Shown here in pieces: positions 43,023-51,859 of a DNA stretch of 64,000 nucleotides. Every line of letters begins with the position of its first letter. Position 1 is the first letter of the stretch. This DNA is from Planctomycetota bacterium (GTDB lineage Bacteria; Planctomycetota; Planctomycetia; Gemmatales; Gemmataceae). The notes beneath the pieces were generated by a model. It was not told the DNA's origin. It saw only the letters and a list, made by a program, of their open reading frames with translations, and made no database searches. The translations under genes and the position numbers were made by a program. The DNA is taken from NCBI GenBank assembly GCA_029777335.1, contig JAKOSN010000085.1, positions 30,438-94,437 of the forward strand, given 5' to 3'.

Positions 43023-44351
43023 CTACGCTGCTTCCATTTCGGGTTGAAGGGGGCGTTGGGTGGGAGTCCGACGTCGGGCGCGCCGCAACAACGCCACGAT
43101 CACCATGGCGGCAATCAACATCGCCAACCCCTGAACCCGCACGACCTGCACGACGCCCCAGCGGTCCGCCGAGGTGCCTGCCAGCAGCGTTCCCAGAGGG
43201 GTCGCGCCACTGAGCACGATCGAGTAAATCCCCATCACCCGACCCCGATTGTGATCGCCGGCGCTTAACTGCACCGTCGCCTGACTGGTCGAAAAGAACA
43301 TCACCAGACCCAGACCAAGCAGGCTGCAACAGATCATGCCGAGCACCAGGTTTGGTGCCAGGCTGAGCCCTATCAGAGCCAGGGCGGCCACCACCAGTCC
43401 CGTGCCCAGGAAACGACGGCGGCGCTTCAGGGAACCAAACGACGCCACGAGCAATGTCGAGGTCAGGGCTCCCACGCCAATCGCGCTGAGCATCCAGGAA
43501 TAGCCGCTCTCGCCGGCGGTCATGTCGTTTTGCGACAGGGCGGGCAACAGGGCCAGAATTGGCCAGCCACACAGGGCCATCGCACCCGTCAGACACAGAA
43601 GCAAGAGCAAGGTTGGATGGTGCGCGACGTAGTGGAACCCCGCACGCCACGATTGGCGTTCGGTCCAGTGCGCGGGGTGAAGGAGCGGAACCTGCATGCG
43701 CAGCAAGGCACCCAGGATGGCCAGGTAGGACAGGGCGTTGAGAAAGAAACAGGGCGCCGGTCCCCACCATTCCAGCAGACAGGTCCCGAGAGCCGGTCCC
43801 AGGGCGCGCGCCGTGTTGAACAGGAGGGAATTGAGCGCGACCGCGTTCATCAGATCGTCACGCCCCACCATGTCGTGGACAAAGCTGAGGCGTACCGGGA
43901 GATCGACGGCATTGACCAGGCCACACACGAGGGCGACGGCGAAGAGGTGCCAGACCGTGGCGAGTCCCGTGACCACCAGCCCTGCCAGCAAGAGTGCCAG
44001 CACCAGAAGGGCGCTCTGGGTAAGGAGGAGCAGACGACGCTTGGGCAGATGGTCCGCCAGCACGCCGCCCAGCGCCCCCAAGAAGAAGGTCGGGGCGATC
44101 TGGGCCGCGCCCACCAGCGCCGGCCAGCGTGAGGTCCCACTCAGATCAAAGGCCAGCCACATTAACGCGGTGGTCTGAACCCACGAGCCGGTCAAGGATA
44201 CCAGCTGGCCCAGGAAGAAAAGGCGATAATTGCGATGTCGTAAGGCGCGAAATGTGGTCAGGCCAAGTGGCTCCGGAGGCGCACTCCCTGGTTGCACCAC
44301 GGGAGGTCGCGCGGACACTGCGCCGGAAGAGTAACGGACGTTCGCGCCCAT
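43023..44351 (-). CDS. MFS transporter (EntS-like exporter family)
   Basis: A 12-helix major facilitator of about 442 residues when started at ATG 44351. It shows the MFS_3/enterobactin-exporter pattern: FRALRHRNYRLFFLGQLVSLTGSW at the first helix, GALGGVLADHLPKRRLLL (motif A), ARALGPALG, and the R-R-R loop before the second half. Such proteins export siderophores or drugs; the substrate is unknown. The frame stays open to 44516 with other ATG codons (44462, 44504) but none has a good binding site, so the start is uncertain. The C-terminus is charged. Confidence 0.85.
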   Translation of the reverse strand: MGANVRYSSGAVSARPPVVQPGSAPPEPLGLTTFRALRHRNYRLFFLGQLVSLTGSWVQTTALMWLAFDLSGTSRWPALVGAAQIAPTFFLGALGGVLADHLPKRRLLLLTQSALLVLALLLAGLVVTGLATVWHLFAVALVCGLVNAVDLPVRLSFVHDMVGRDDLMNAVALNSLLFNTARALGPALGTCLLEWWGPAPCFFLNALSYLAILGALLRMQVPLLHPAHWTERQSWRAGFHYVAHHPTLLLLLCLTGAMALCGWPILALLPALSQNDMTAGESGYSWMLSAIGVGALTSTLLVASFGSLKRRRRFLGTGLVVAALALIGLSLAPNLVLGMICCSLLGLGLVMFFSTSQATVQLSAGDHNRGRVMGIYSIVLSGATPLGTLLAGTSADRWGVVQVVRVQGLAMLIAAMVIVALLRRARRRTPTQRPLQPEMEAA

Positions 44352-44608
44352 GCCACACACCCTAACCGCGGCCGTGTCCGGGTCAAGAGCAGAATCGGCT
44401 TGGGGCTGCGCGGGGGCTTCGCGCGGTTGCCCTGTTTGTCCAGGCGCATCCTCCGGTGTCATACGTTGCCTCGCGGACCGCGGGATCAAGAGCTCCCTCA
44501 ACATTGTAGAAGACAAAGGAGGAAGGCTGCATCTCTTTGCGGAACTGTGTAAAATGGAGCACGTCTAATGACCGTGGAGCGACGCGAAGGGCTCATCGGG
44601 AGGGCATC

Positions 44609-46822
44609 ATGAGTACCGCGGTGGTGCAGGCAACCTGTCCTCGATGCAAGAAATCGCTGCGAATTCCGCTGGAATGGGTGGGGCAGTCCCTGCGCTGCAA
44701 GCACTGCCGATCGCTCTTCCAGTCACGCACGCGGACCAGCGCTCCGCCGCCGCTGATGCACCCCGCTCCGGTCCCCGAGATGCTCGCGGTCCCGGTGACG
44801 GAACCAGAACTGGCTCCGCCGGCGGTCTCCAACCCCACGCCGATTCCAGCACCTGTCGCCCTCATGCCGGCGCCAGCGCCCATCCCCGTGGCACCGCCGG
44901 GCGCCCCCCTGGCCGTCCCCGTGGCCCCCGTGGCCCCACTCGCGAGCCCGGTGATGCCGGCGCCCGAAGCTGCCAATCCGTTCGATCCCTTTGGGCAGAT
45001 GGAAGAGGAGATCATCCCGCGACACTCCGTACGGCGACGCTCGTCGGGAAGGGGACCGTGGGTAGCCCTCGGGGTGAGTGTGGGGCTGCTGGTGCTGGTG
45101 GCGGGGGGTATCTTCCTGGGTTTCAAGTACTGGCCCAGCGCACGACCGGCGGCGCCGACCGGGGTGGCGGGGGGAGAGACCGGCAAGGAGGGGACCGGGA
45201 AGACCAATGGCACCTGGGCGGCCACCAACGGGGCGTTCCCTCGGCGCGCCCTGATAGTCAGCGTTCACAACTATCTTTACGCCAACCCCACGAATTTCGG
45301 GCAGCCAGGGATCAGTTCGCGCAATCTCGATACCTTCATGGGGCGGCTGAGCCATCGGGCCGGCTTTGGAATTCCACCTACACAGATCGCTCATCTCAGT
45401 GATGCGGCGCGCAAGAGGCCGATCGCTCCCACCAAACCCGTGATCGAGGAGACCATCGACCAGTTCCTGAACACCGCGCGCGCGCAGGATCGCATTGTCC
45501 TGTTTTTCGTGGGTCATGGGGTGGAGATCGACGACGAGGCCTATCTGGCGCCGATTGAGGGCGAACTGACGGTGAAGGAGACGCTCCTTCCGCTCAAATG
45601 GGTTTACGACAAGCTGGCGGCCTGCAAGGCCCGGCAAAAGGTGCTCATCCTCGATGTGTGCCGCTTCAGTCCCCAGCGTGGTCAGGAACGCCCAGGCGGC
45701 GACCCCATGGGCGAAAAGTTCGATGCGGCACTCAAAAATCCGCCCAAGGGGGTGCAGGTGTGGACTGCCTGCGTGGGCGGGCAGCGCTCCTATGAGTTCG
45801 ATAGCGACCCGATCAACAATGGGCTGTTCATGGATTGTCTGCATGAAGCGGCCGGCAAGGGGGTGGAAGGGAAGTTCCCCAAGCCGACCGACTCGTTTCC
45901 GTTAACGCAACTCGCGGAGATGGTCAACAAGCGGATGCAAGATGAACTGGAACCGCTCGGGTTGAAACAGATGTCGCGGCTCAGCGGCGAGGAAGCGCCC
46001 GAGGGGGCGGAGTACAACCCCAACGAGGCGCCAGCGCTGACCCCCGTGGCGGTGCTTCCCAAGGTAGGGATGGATAAGGCCGAGCTGCGCCAGGTGCAGC
46101 AGATCCTGTACGAGCTGACTGTTCCGCCCGTCAAGGTGGCGCGCGAGGAAGGGGTGTTGCGAGCAGACATTCTGCCGCCATTCCCCACCAAGGTGCTCGA
46201 TCAATACCCCCTCGACAAGAGTGATACCCCCCTGCGCAAGGCGATCATCCGCACGCAGGCGCTCCTGTGGGCGGTCTCGCCGTCGGAACCTCCGAAGGAA
46301 TTCAAGGAGGCGTCGGTCGCGATCAAGAAGGAAGGGGATCTCAACTACGATCTGAGCATTCTGCGTGAAGGCTATCGTGCGCCGGCCGACGAAACCCGCT
46401 TCAAGAATGAACTGGTGGCCGACGGCACCCGGGTGGCGCGCATTCTGCGCTTGCTTGAAGAAGGGCTGGAGGAGATGGAAAAGGTCAAGGACGAACGCGA
46501 CAAGGCGCCCAAACGAATTCAGGCGACCTATGACTTCATGCTGGCACGACTGATGAATCAGATCGCATATGTCTATGAATATCAGTCGATGCTCGGTCAG
46601 ATGCGCAAGGAGCTACCGCCGCGCAATCCCAAGCTCCATGGCGGATGGCGGTTGGCCTCGCAGCCCAGGTTGTCCGGCGATAGCACCGGCAAAAAACTGG
46701 CTCGCGCGGCGGCGAAACTGCTGGATCAGGTGATCAAGGAGAATGCCTCCACGCCGTGGGAAGTGCTGGCCAAGCGCGAGAAACTGACAGCGCTGGGGCT
46801 GGAATGGCAACCCGAGAAATAA
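44609..46822 (+). CDS. Caspase-like (C14) peptidase with zinc ribbon and membrane anchor
   Basis: A 737-residue protein. A zinc ribbon (C10xxC13, C30xxC33) is followed by a long Pro/Ala-rich linker (about 45-120), one membrane helix (about 150-172) and a caspase-fold domain (about 211-460). The catalytic histidine lies in FFVGHG (H303) and the cysteine in LILDVCRF (C351), so the dyad is intact. The C-terminal ~270 residues are soluble and helical, unrecognised. GGGAGGG precedes ATG 44609. It would be a membrane-anchored metacaspase/orthocaspase-like protease. It converges on the gene for a dual kinase protein. Its substrates are unknown. Confidence 0.85.
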   Translation: MSTAVVQATCPRCKKSLRIPLEWVGQSLRCKHCRSLFQSRTRTSAPPPLMHPAPVPEMLAVPVTEPELAPPAVSNPTPIPAPVALMPAPAPIPVAPPGAPLAVPVAPVAPLASPVMPAPEAANPFDPFGQMEEEIIPRHSVRRRSSGRGPWVALGVSVGLLVLVAGGIFLGFKYWPSARPAAPTGVAGGETGKEGTGKTNGTWAATNGAFPRRALIVSVHNYLYANPTNFGQPGISSRNLDTFMGRLSHRAGFGIPPTQIAHLSDAARKRPIAPTKPVIEETIDQFLNTARAQDRIVLFFVGHGVEIDDEAYLAPIEGELTVKETLLPLKWVYDKLAACKARQKVLILDVCRFSPQRGQERPGGDPMGEKFDAALKNPPKGVQVWTACVGGQRSYEFDSDPINNGLFMDCLHEAAGKGVEGKFPKPTDSFPLTQLAEMVNKRMQDELEPLGLKQMSRLSGEEAPEGAEYNPNEAPALTPVAVLPKVGMDKAELRQVQQILYELTVPPVKVAREEGVLRADILPPFPTKVLDQYPLDKSDTPLRKAIIRTQALLWAVSPSEPPKEFKEASVAIKKEGDLNYDLSILREGYRAPADETRFKNELVADGTRVARILRLLEEGLEEMEKVKDERDKAPKRIQATYDFMLARLMNQIAYVYEYQSMLGQMRKELPPRNPKLHGGWRLASQPRLSGDSTGKKLARAAAKLLDQVIKENASTPWEVLAKREKLTALGLEWQPEK

Positions 46823-46846
46823 GAGGAGCAGCGCGTGGCGGGGGCC

Positions 46847-49540
46847 TCACACGAGGAAGCGCACCCCCACGTCCCAGCGACCGTCCTGGCACGGATGGAC
46901 CCGGACGATATGGACGGGGATGGCCAGCGGATCAACCTCGTCGGTGCTCTGGAGTTGAACGGTCAGGTAGGCAGTGGTCGGCTCCATCGGGAGGTAAAAG
47001 CCGAGGCCGCCAAGGGAAATATCTTTCCCTTCGGCAATCCAGGGATTGTCGGGGGCGCTGCCATCCAGAGGAGCGAGCGTGAGCGGACCCGGGAAGGACC
47101 ACCGGGGGTGTTCCCGGCGTTCGGGGCCCGCATGCAAGGTAGTACGCAGACTCTCGATCATCACGGGCGCGGTCTTCTTGAGCATTTGCGTTCGTTGCTT
47201 CTCGGGACAGCCAGAGACATTGATGCGCAGATCCACCCGAGTCATGACGGTGTGGCGGTTGGGGGGAGGAACCATGTCACCTGAGATTTCGAGCACGGGC
47301 TGATTCCCAAGCAGGCGTCCCAGGAAGCGGCCACGGGTCAGGTCCACGCGGTAGTGGAAATGATCGGGGCTCTCCTCCACTGTCTCGATCCCCCACTCGT
47401 CACGGAAGCCCGCGAGTTTTAGCAGGGTCGTTCCCGGCACGATGCGAGCATAGCAGGAATGCTCCACCGCCTGTCCCGGGGTCAAGAGATAGCGAATGCC
47501 ACGGAAGGTGCGCAGGTCAAGAGTGCCTTTCGCCTGGTCCACGACACTGGTGATCACCTTGCGCATTGTTTCCTGAGGCTCCGCCTCGGCGGGAGTTGTC
47601 ACCGAGGCGTTTTCCAGGGCATCGGCGCGCAAGGTCTCTCCGGTCGCAATCACTGCGCTGTCGGCTCGGGGGGTGTTCCCGGTCGAAGCACTCTCCTCCG
47701 GGGTGGCTCGGCTCGACAGGATAACGGCGCCGGCGCGGAGGGACTCCATCAAATCTCTGCAACAGGGAAAGCGGCGCTCGGGATTGGCAGCGAGTGCCTT
47801 GAGCAGAATAAACTGGTCGGTGGTGGACACCAGATCCAGGCCGAAAGATCCCGAGGCGCGGCGGAGATCCATCTGCCGCCGGGTCTGCTTGGCGAGCGGG
47901 TGGATCCCGGTGAGCAGTTCGTAGAAGAGCAGAGCCAGGCTGTACTGATCGGCCGAGGGGGTGAGCTGTCCTTTCAATAACTCGGGAGAGGCATAGAGTC
48001 CGCTAATCTGCGTGAGATCCCGTTTCGCGGGCAGCCACAACCATTGCACCAATCCGTGATCTGCGACCAGGGTCCGGCCCGATCCCATGAGCACGCTGTA
48101 GGGACTGAGCCCCAGGTGATACACCTCGGCGGCATGGCCGATCTCGTCGAGCGTCTGGGCAACCTCGGTCAACAGGTCCAGCAACTCCAGGCGTGGAATC
48201 CCCGAGAGATTCTGCGTGCGACATTGTTGAAATCGCGTCGCCAGCGTTTCCGGGAGGTCCGGGCTGATCAGGGCGAGTCGAGTGGGGTCGCGTGGGAGAT
48301 AGGCGGTCGGGACCAGCCCGGGGTGAGTGAGCTGTCGGAAGCGGGCAAGCACCTCCTGAAACTCCCCTGCCTGTTCGGGCAAGAAGGTGTTGACCAGCTT
48401 GACTAGCCAGGATGTGCCATCGGGAGTCTGGGTCCTCCACATCTCGCCGAGTGGACTGGAGCCCAGACACTCCAGGAACTGGTGCTCCTCCAGCGTGAAG
48501 GGGTGCCCTGTCTTCTCGTTTGGAGAGAGCGCCCTTGATGGCGGGACCTGGTCGCGCCCGATGGTCGGTGGCGGGACACAGGAAGGGGTGTGCTTGCGGG
48601 CCTTGAAGATGATCTCCTGCGTCCTTGCTGGTTGGATGGAGGCGGTGCCCCGCCCAGATTCGGGCAAGGGGCTGGTCTCTTGCCGCTGATGATAAAGCGC
48701 ATGGACAAACTCCATGCAGTTGGGAAAGCGATCGCGCGGATTCTTGGCCAGGACGCGGGCGACCAGCTCGCGGTCGCTCTCCGGCAAGGCAGTCAGGTCG
48801 GGCGGGGACTGGGCGTGCTGCATGGCGAGCTGACGGAAATTCTTCCCGCTGAAGGGCATCTTGCCGGTCAACAGTTCGTGATACACGATGCCCAGGCTGT
48901 ATTGATCGCTGAAGATGGAAATCTGGCCCAGGAAACTCTCCGGTGAGGCATACAGCGGCGTGATGGCTCCCAGTTGAAACGGAGCCTTCGACTGCCCATT
49001 GCGCTCGGCCAGACTATTGACCAGCCCAAAGTCTGCCACCTTGATGTGGCGGCCGACCAGAAAGAGGTTGCGCGGCTTGATGTCGAGATGTTCCAGGCCA
49101 TACTCCTGGTTCATCAGATCGAGCACCTCGGCCACCTCGAGCATGTACAGAAGGAGCTCGTCGCGTGGAATCCCTGGGAGACCCTGCTTCTGGTACTCCA
49201 CCAGAAGGTCGTGCAAACTGCGGTCCGCCAGTTCCATCACGATCACCAGATCGTTGCCGACGTGTTCCACGCGGTCCATCGACAGCAAGAAGGGGTGGCG
49301 GATGGATTTGACGTGCTGCAGAGCGCGCAGCTCCTGCTCGGCACCCGACGGGGTATTGGAGAGCAGAGGGTGGCTGTCGTTGTGGATGAACTTGATCGCC
49401 TTGAAGAGCCCACCGGGGGCCTCGCATTTCCAGACCTCGCCAAAGCCACCGCTCCCCAGAGGTTCAACCAGCCGGTAGCCCGGAATGGGCTCGCTCCCCG
49501 CAGTTTTTTGAAGATCCAGTGTGTCGTTGGGCGAGAGCAT
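46847..49540 (-). CDS. Ser/Thr kinase - pseudokinase - PilZ fusion protein
   Basis: An 897-residue cytoplasmic protein. The first kinase domain (about 22-285) is complete: LGSGGFGEVW, AIK lysine K50, HLDIKPRN catalytic loop (D153) and VADFGL. The second (about 352-602) keeps the fold and a lysine (K381) but reads YHLGLSP in the catalytic loop and DHG in place of DFG, so it is a pseudokinase. A region of about 200 residues leads to a C-terminal PilZ-like domain (about 805-897, RREHPRWSFPGP and DISLGGLGFYL), a possible cyclic-di-GMP sensor. ATG 49540 has AGGAGGA 10 bases upstream; the GTG at 49588 has none. Confidence 0.85.
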   Translation of the reverse strand: MLSPNDTLDLQKTAGSEPIPGYRLVEPLGSGGFGEVWKCEAPGGLFKAIKFIHNDSHPLLSNTPSGAEQELRALQHVKSIRHPFLLSMDRVEHVGNDLVIVMELADRSLHDLLVEYQKQGLPGIPRDELLLYMLEVAEVLDLMNQEYGLEHLDIKPRNLFLVGRHIKVADFGLVNSLAERNGQSKAPFQLGAITPLYASPESFLGQISIFSDQYSLGIVYHELLTGKMPFSGKNFRQLAMQHAQSPPDLTALPESDRELVARVLAKNPRDRFPNCMEFVHALYHQRQETSPLPESGRGTASIQPARTQEIIFKARKHTPSCVPPPTIGRDQVPPSRALSPNEKTGHPFTLEEHQFLECLGSSPLGEMWRTQTPDGTSWLVKLVNTFLPEQAGEFQEVLARFRQLTHPGLVPTAYLPRDPTRLALISPDLPETLATRFQQCRTQNLSGIPRLELLDLLTEVAQTLDEIGHAAEVYHLGLSPYSVLMGSGRTLVADHGLVQWLWLPAKRDLTQISGLYASPELLKGQLTPSADQYSLALLFYELLTGIHPLAKQTRRQMDLRRASGSFGLDLVSTTDQFILLKALAANPERRFPCCRDLMESLRAGAVILSSRATPEESASTGNTPRADSAVIATGETLRADALENASVTTPAEAEPQETMRKVITSVVDQAKGTLDLRTFRGIRYLLTPGQAVEHSCYARIVPGTTLLKLAGFRDEWGIETVEESPDHFHYRVDLTRGRFLGRLLGNQPVLEISGDMVPPPNRHTVMTRVDLRINVSGCPEKQRTQMLKKTAPVMIESLRTTLHAGPERREHPRWSFPGPLTLAPLDGSAPDNPWIAEGKDISLGGLGFYLPMEPTTAYLTVQLQSTDEVDPLAIPVHIVRVHPCQDGRWDVGVRFLV

Positions 49541-49797
49541 GGGCGCACCATCCTCCTGGGCGGACGAGTAAAGTCCAGACTCGTTCACGTATTCAAGTGT
49601 AGGTCATAAATTCTTGTTGTGCCGTGGGCACGAAGGTCGGGGAGGGATTGTGCGACAAGCGACCCGGCGGGACCCCGCTGGGGGAGAGAGATGGTTGGGA
49701 AACTCTCTTGACGGCGCCGAGAAGCGCCTTGACAATGACAAGCAGGGACTACCCTACTCCAAGACTCGCCCCCTACCTGCGCAAGGAGACTCCCATC

Positions 49798-50457
49798 ATG
49801 CGGCACTTGTTGACGGCGTTTGCCCTGGCTTTGGTGTTGGCGGCCCCCGTTGGTGCAGCGGGCGTGACTGGCCAGTACATGGAGGCGCGCAACTGCGATA
49901 TTTACACCGGTCCCTGCTTCGCCAACGCGGAAACCTTCCTGACGGGCAAACACGCGGTCATGGGCTGGAAAGTAGATCAGGGGAGTCTGGATGGGGTGAA
50001 ACTCGACGGGCTGAGCATTGTGGCGGTCGTCCAGGCCAGCGATACCTTGGGCCAGGAACAAACCGGAGCCGCCAAGGCGGTATTGATCGTCGATAAACGG
50101 GCCAGCGCCGCGCAGAAGGACGCCCTGATGCGGATGGTGCGGAAACAGGCCGGGGCGCTGGTCAAGAACGTGGTCGGTGTGGAAACGGCAGCGATCGACC
50201 TGGAGCGCTGCGAATGCAAGTCGAACTCCTGTGCGGTGTTGCGCGCTGGAAAGGCACGTTTGCAGACGCGCTGCCTTTCCGACAAGCACGACAAGATCTG
50301 CGGCAATGAGAGCGAGTTTTATCCTCCGCTGGCGAGCCATGTCAAGGCGCGCGCGGCGATGACGGTGGAGAACGTCTTCACGGGCACCGGGCTCAATGCC
50401 ACCTGGAAGGACCAGGGTCGCCGCTCGGCCTACGTGGGCACCTTTGAGCTGCGCTGA
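49798..50457 (+). CDS. DUF1326 domain protein, secreted
   Basis: A 219-residue protein with a signal peptide (1-20) and the DUF1326 pattern, including the N-terminal GVTGQYMEARNCDIYTGPCFANAE and Cys-containing ERCECKSNSCAVL. The family is uncharacterised. AAGGAGA lies 8 bases before ATG 49798. Downstream, 34 bases later, a second secreted protein gene begins on the same strand; they are likely a small operon. Confidence 0.82.
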   Translation: MRHLLTAFALALVLAAPVGAAGVTGQYMEARNCDIYTGPCFANAETFLTGKHAVMGWKVDQGSLDGVKLDGLSIVAVVQASDTLGQEQTGAAKAVLIVDKRASAAQKDALMRMVRKQAGALVKNVVGVETAAIDLERCECKSNSCAVLRAGKARLQTRCLSDKHDKICGNESEFYPPLASHVKARAAMTVENVFTGTGLNATWKDQGRRSAYVGTFELR

Positions 50458-50491
50458 GTCTTCCTTGCTTCCAGAAGAGAGGCCTTTCGTG

Positions 50492-51175
50492 ATGCGACGA
50501 TTTTCCTGTGGTGTGGTGACCGCCCTCGTTCTGGCCGTGCTGCCTGGACGAGCGGCGGATCCTTTCTCCGTCAAGTCGGCCAAGACCGCCCTCCCCAAGG
50601 CGTTGAAGCCAGCTGTCCAGAAACTCCTGGGCGGGGATTCGCTGCAATTGCTCGATGACAAACAGCAGTTGCTGGCCGAGATCTGGTTGCGCACCGAGGT
50701 GCCGGTGAAGGCCACCGAGACGCAGATCAAGAACGGGCTGACCTATCAGGATCTGGAGCAGACCACCCTGCTGGGGGTTGTGCAGATCCATCAGCAGCTG
50801 ATTGATTACCGCAAGCAGAAGATCAAACCGGGGGTGTACACCATGCGTTTGGCTTTTCAGCCGATGGATGGTGATCACATGGGGACGGCGCCCTTTAGCG
50901 AGTTTGTGCTCCTGGTGCCGATCGACAAGGACGAAGGGAAGGCGACGCTGGAGCCGGAGCAACTGCATAAGTTGAGCACGCGCGCCAGCGGGACCGGGCA
51001 TCCGGCTGTCTTTCTCCTTTTCCCGGCGAGTCTCAAGGATGCCGCCAAGCCGCGGGTGAGCAAACAAATGGACACCCACTGGGTGTTAACGGTTCCGCTC
51101 CCCATCAACGCGGAGGGAAAAAAAGGAACGATGGGCCTGGGGCTCACCTTTGTGGGCGTTTCTCCCTCGGCGTAA
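50492..51175 (+). CDS. Secreted hypothetical protein
   Basis: A 227-residue protein with a signal peptide (about 1-22, ending GRA) and a soluble beta-rich part. The segment IKPGVYTMRLAFQPMDG resembles strands of carbohydrate- or copper-binding sandwich domains, but no family can be named with confidence. AGAGAGG precedes the start; a GTG one codon upstream is an alternative. It follows the DUF1326 gene and ends 15 bases before a strong hairpin. Confidence 0.7.
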   Translation: MRRFSCGVVTALVLAVLPGRAADPFSVKSAKTALPKALKPAVQKLLGGDSLQLLDDKQQLLAEIWLRTEVPVKATETQIKNGLTYQDLEQTTLLGVVQIHQQLIDYRKQKIKPGVYTMRLAFQPMDGDHMGTAPFSEFVLLVPIDKDEGKATLEPEQLHKLSTRASGTGHPAVFLLFPASLKDAAKPRVSKQMDTHWVLTVPLPINAEGKKGTMGLGLTFVGVSPSA

Positions 51176-51180
51176 ACGCT

Positions 51181-51220
51181 CTGAGATCGCTCAGAACCTC
51201 TCCCAGTGGAGAGGTTCTGA
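51181..51220 (+). terminator. Hairpin terminator after the DUF1326 operon
   Basis: Arms TCAGAACCTCTCC (51191-51203) and GGAGAGGTTCTGA (51208-51220) make a perfect 13-bp stem with a 4-base loop. A shorter CTGAG/CTCAG hairpin (51181-51194) overlaps its left arm. The following bases (GGGGGATTGGCTTTTC) hold only a short T run. Confidence 0.75.
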
Positions 51221-51284
51221 GGGGGATTGGCTTTTCGCTTCCTCCTGCGGTGGTCGAGCCTGGATTGCTCTGGTGTTCCGCCGG

Positions 51285-51440
51285 GGCTGACCTTGCCTGT
51301 GCATACTTCCCCAGAGTCGTTGGCGTTCGTCCCAGCGACTTGCAACTTGCGAAGGAACCGAAGCCACCGCCCTGTCCTTCGTAAGTTGCAAGTCGCTGGG
51401 CCTGAGGAAAACGCCTCTGGTCCTCGCTTCGAAGTCGATC
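51285..51440. repeat. Variable-hairpin repeat, copy A
   Basis: 156 bases. A conserved left flank (51285-51321) and right flank (51410-51440) match copy B at 31/37 and 26/31 positions. Between them are arms CCCAGCGACTTGCAACTTGC.. (51331-51356) and its near-perfect reverse complement (51375-51400), a 26-bp stem with one G-T position and an 18-base loop. The stem sequence is unlike that of copy B although its position is the same. The outer words TGCGGTGGTC (51246-51255) and GATCACCGCA (51437-51446) form a 9/10 inverted repeat. Confidence 0.75.
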
Positions 51441-51509
51441 ACCGCATACCCCAGTCACTGCAAGTCCTTTCTCCTGGCCGGGGTCGGGGCGTCTCCTAGA
51501 ATGTCTCCC

Positions 51510-51736
51510 TGGAAGTGTCGCCGCGACCAGGAACGAGCCTGTTACGCTGCGATGCACCGTCGCGGCTGAATTTGCCTGCGCATGCTTCCCCAGGGCCGTT
51601 ATTCTTTTTGCCCGTCAGCGAACAAGTTCGTGACGGGCTGAGCCAACCGACGTCCTCGCACGAACTTGTTCGCCGACGGGCTCGGTGAACGTCCCTGGTC
51701 AACGCTACGAAGTCGATCGGCGTTGCGACACTTCCA
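51510..51736. repeat. Variable-hairpin repeat, copy B, with 12-bp terminal inverted repeats
   Basis: Copy B of the repeat (51564-51718, 155 bases) has the same flanks as copy A, but a different stem: 23 bases at 51610-51632 and 51659-51681 with one mismatch, each arm containing a CGAAC-GTTCG mini-palindrome. The copy is bounded by a perfect 12-bp inverted repeat, TGGAAGTGTCGC (51510-51521) and GCGACACTTCCA (51725-51736), as in a short non-autonomous mobile element. No transposase is seen nearby. Confidence 0.7.
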
Positions 51737-51859
51737 AGTTTGCATCTCTCTGCGCGGACTGGTACAGTCTTGACTCAGGGGAGTCGTACGGCTTCCACTA
51801 CTCGTCACCACACGAAGTGCAGGTTTCTTGCGGGTGACCGTCTTTACCCGAGGCGCAAC

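Larger units (their letters stand above)
51176..51859. other. Structured non-coding block upstream of the SWIM gene
   Basis: 684 bases without a gene. It holds the operon hairpin (51181-51220), the two variable-hairpin repeats (51285-51440, 51510-51736) and then the 5' region of the SWIM gene. The open frame of the SWIM gene extends back to 51740, but no good start or family match supports that extension. Confidence 0.6.
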
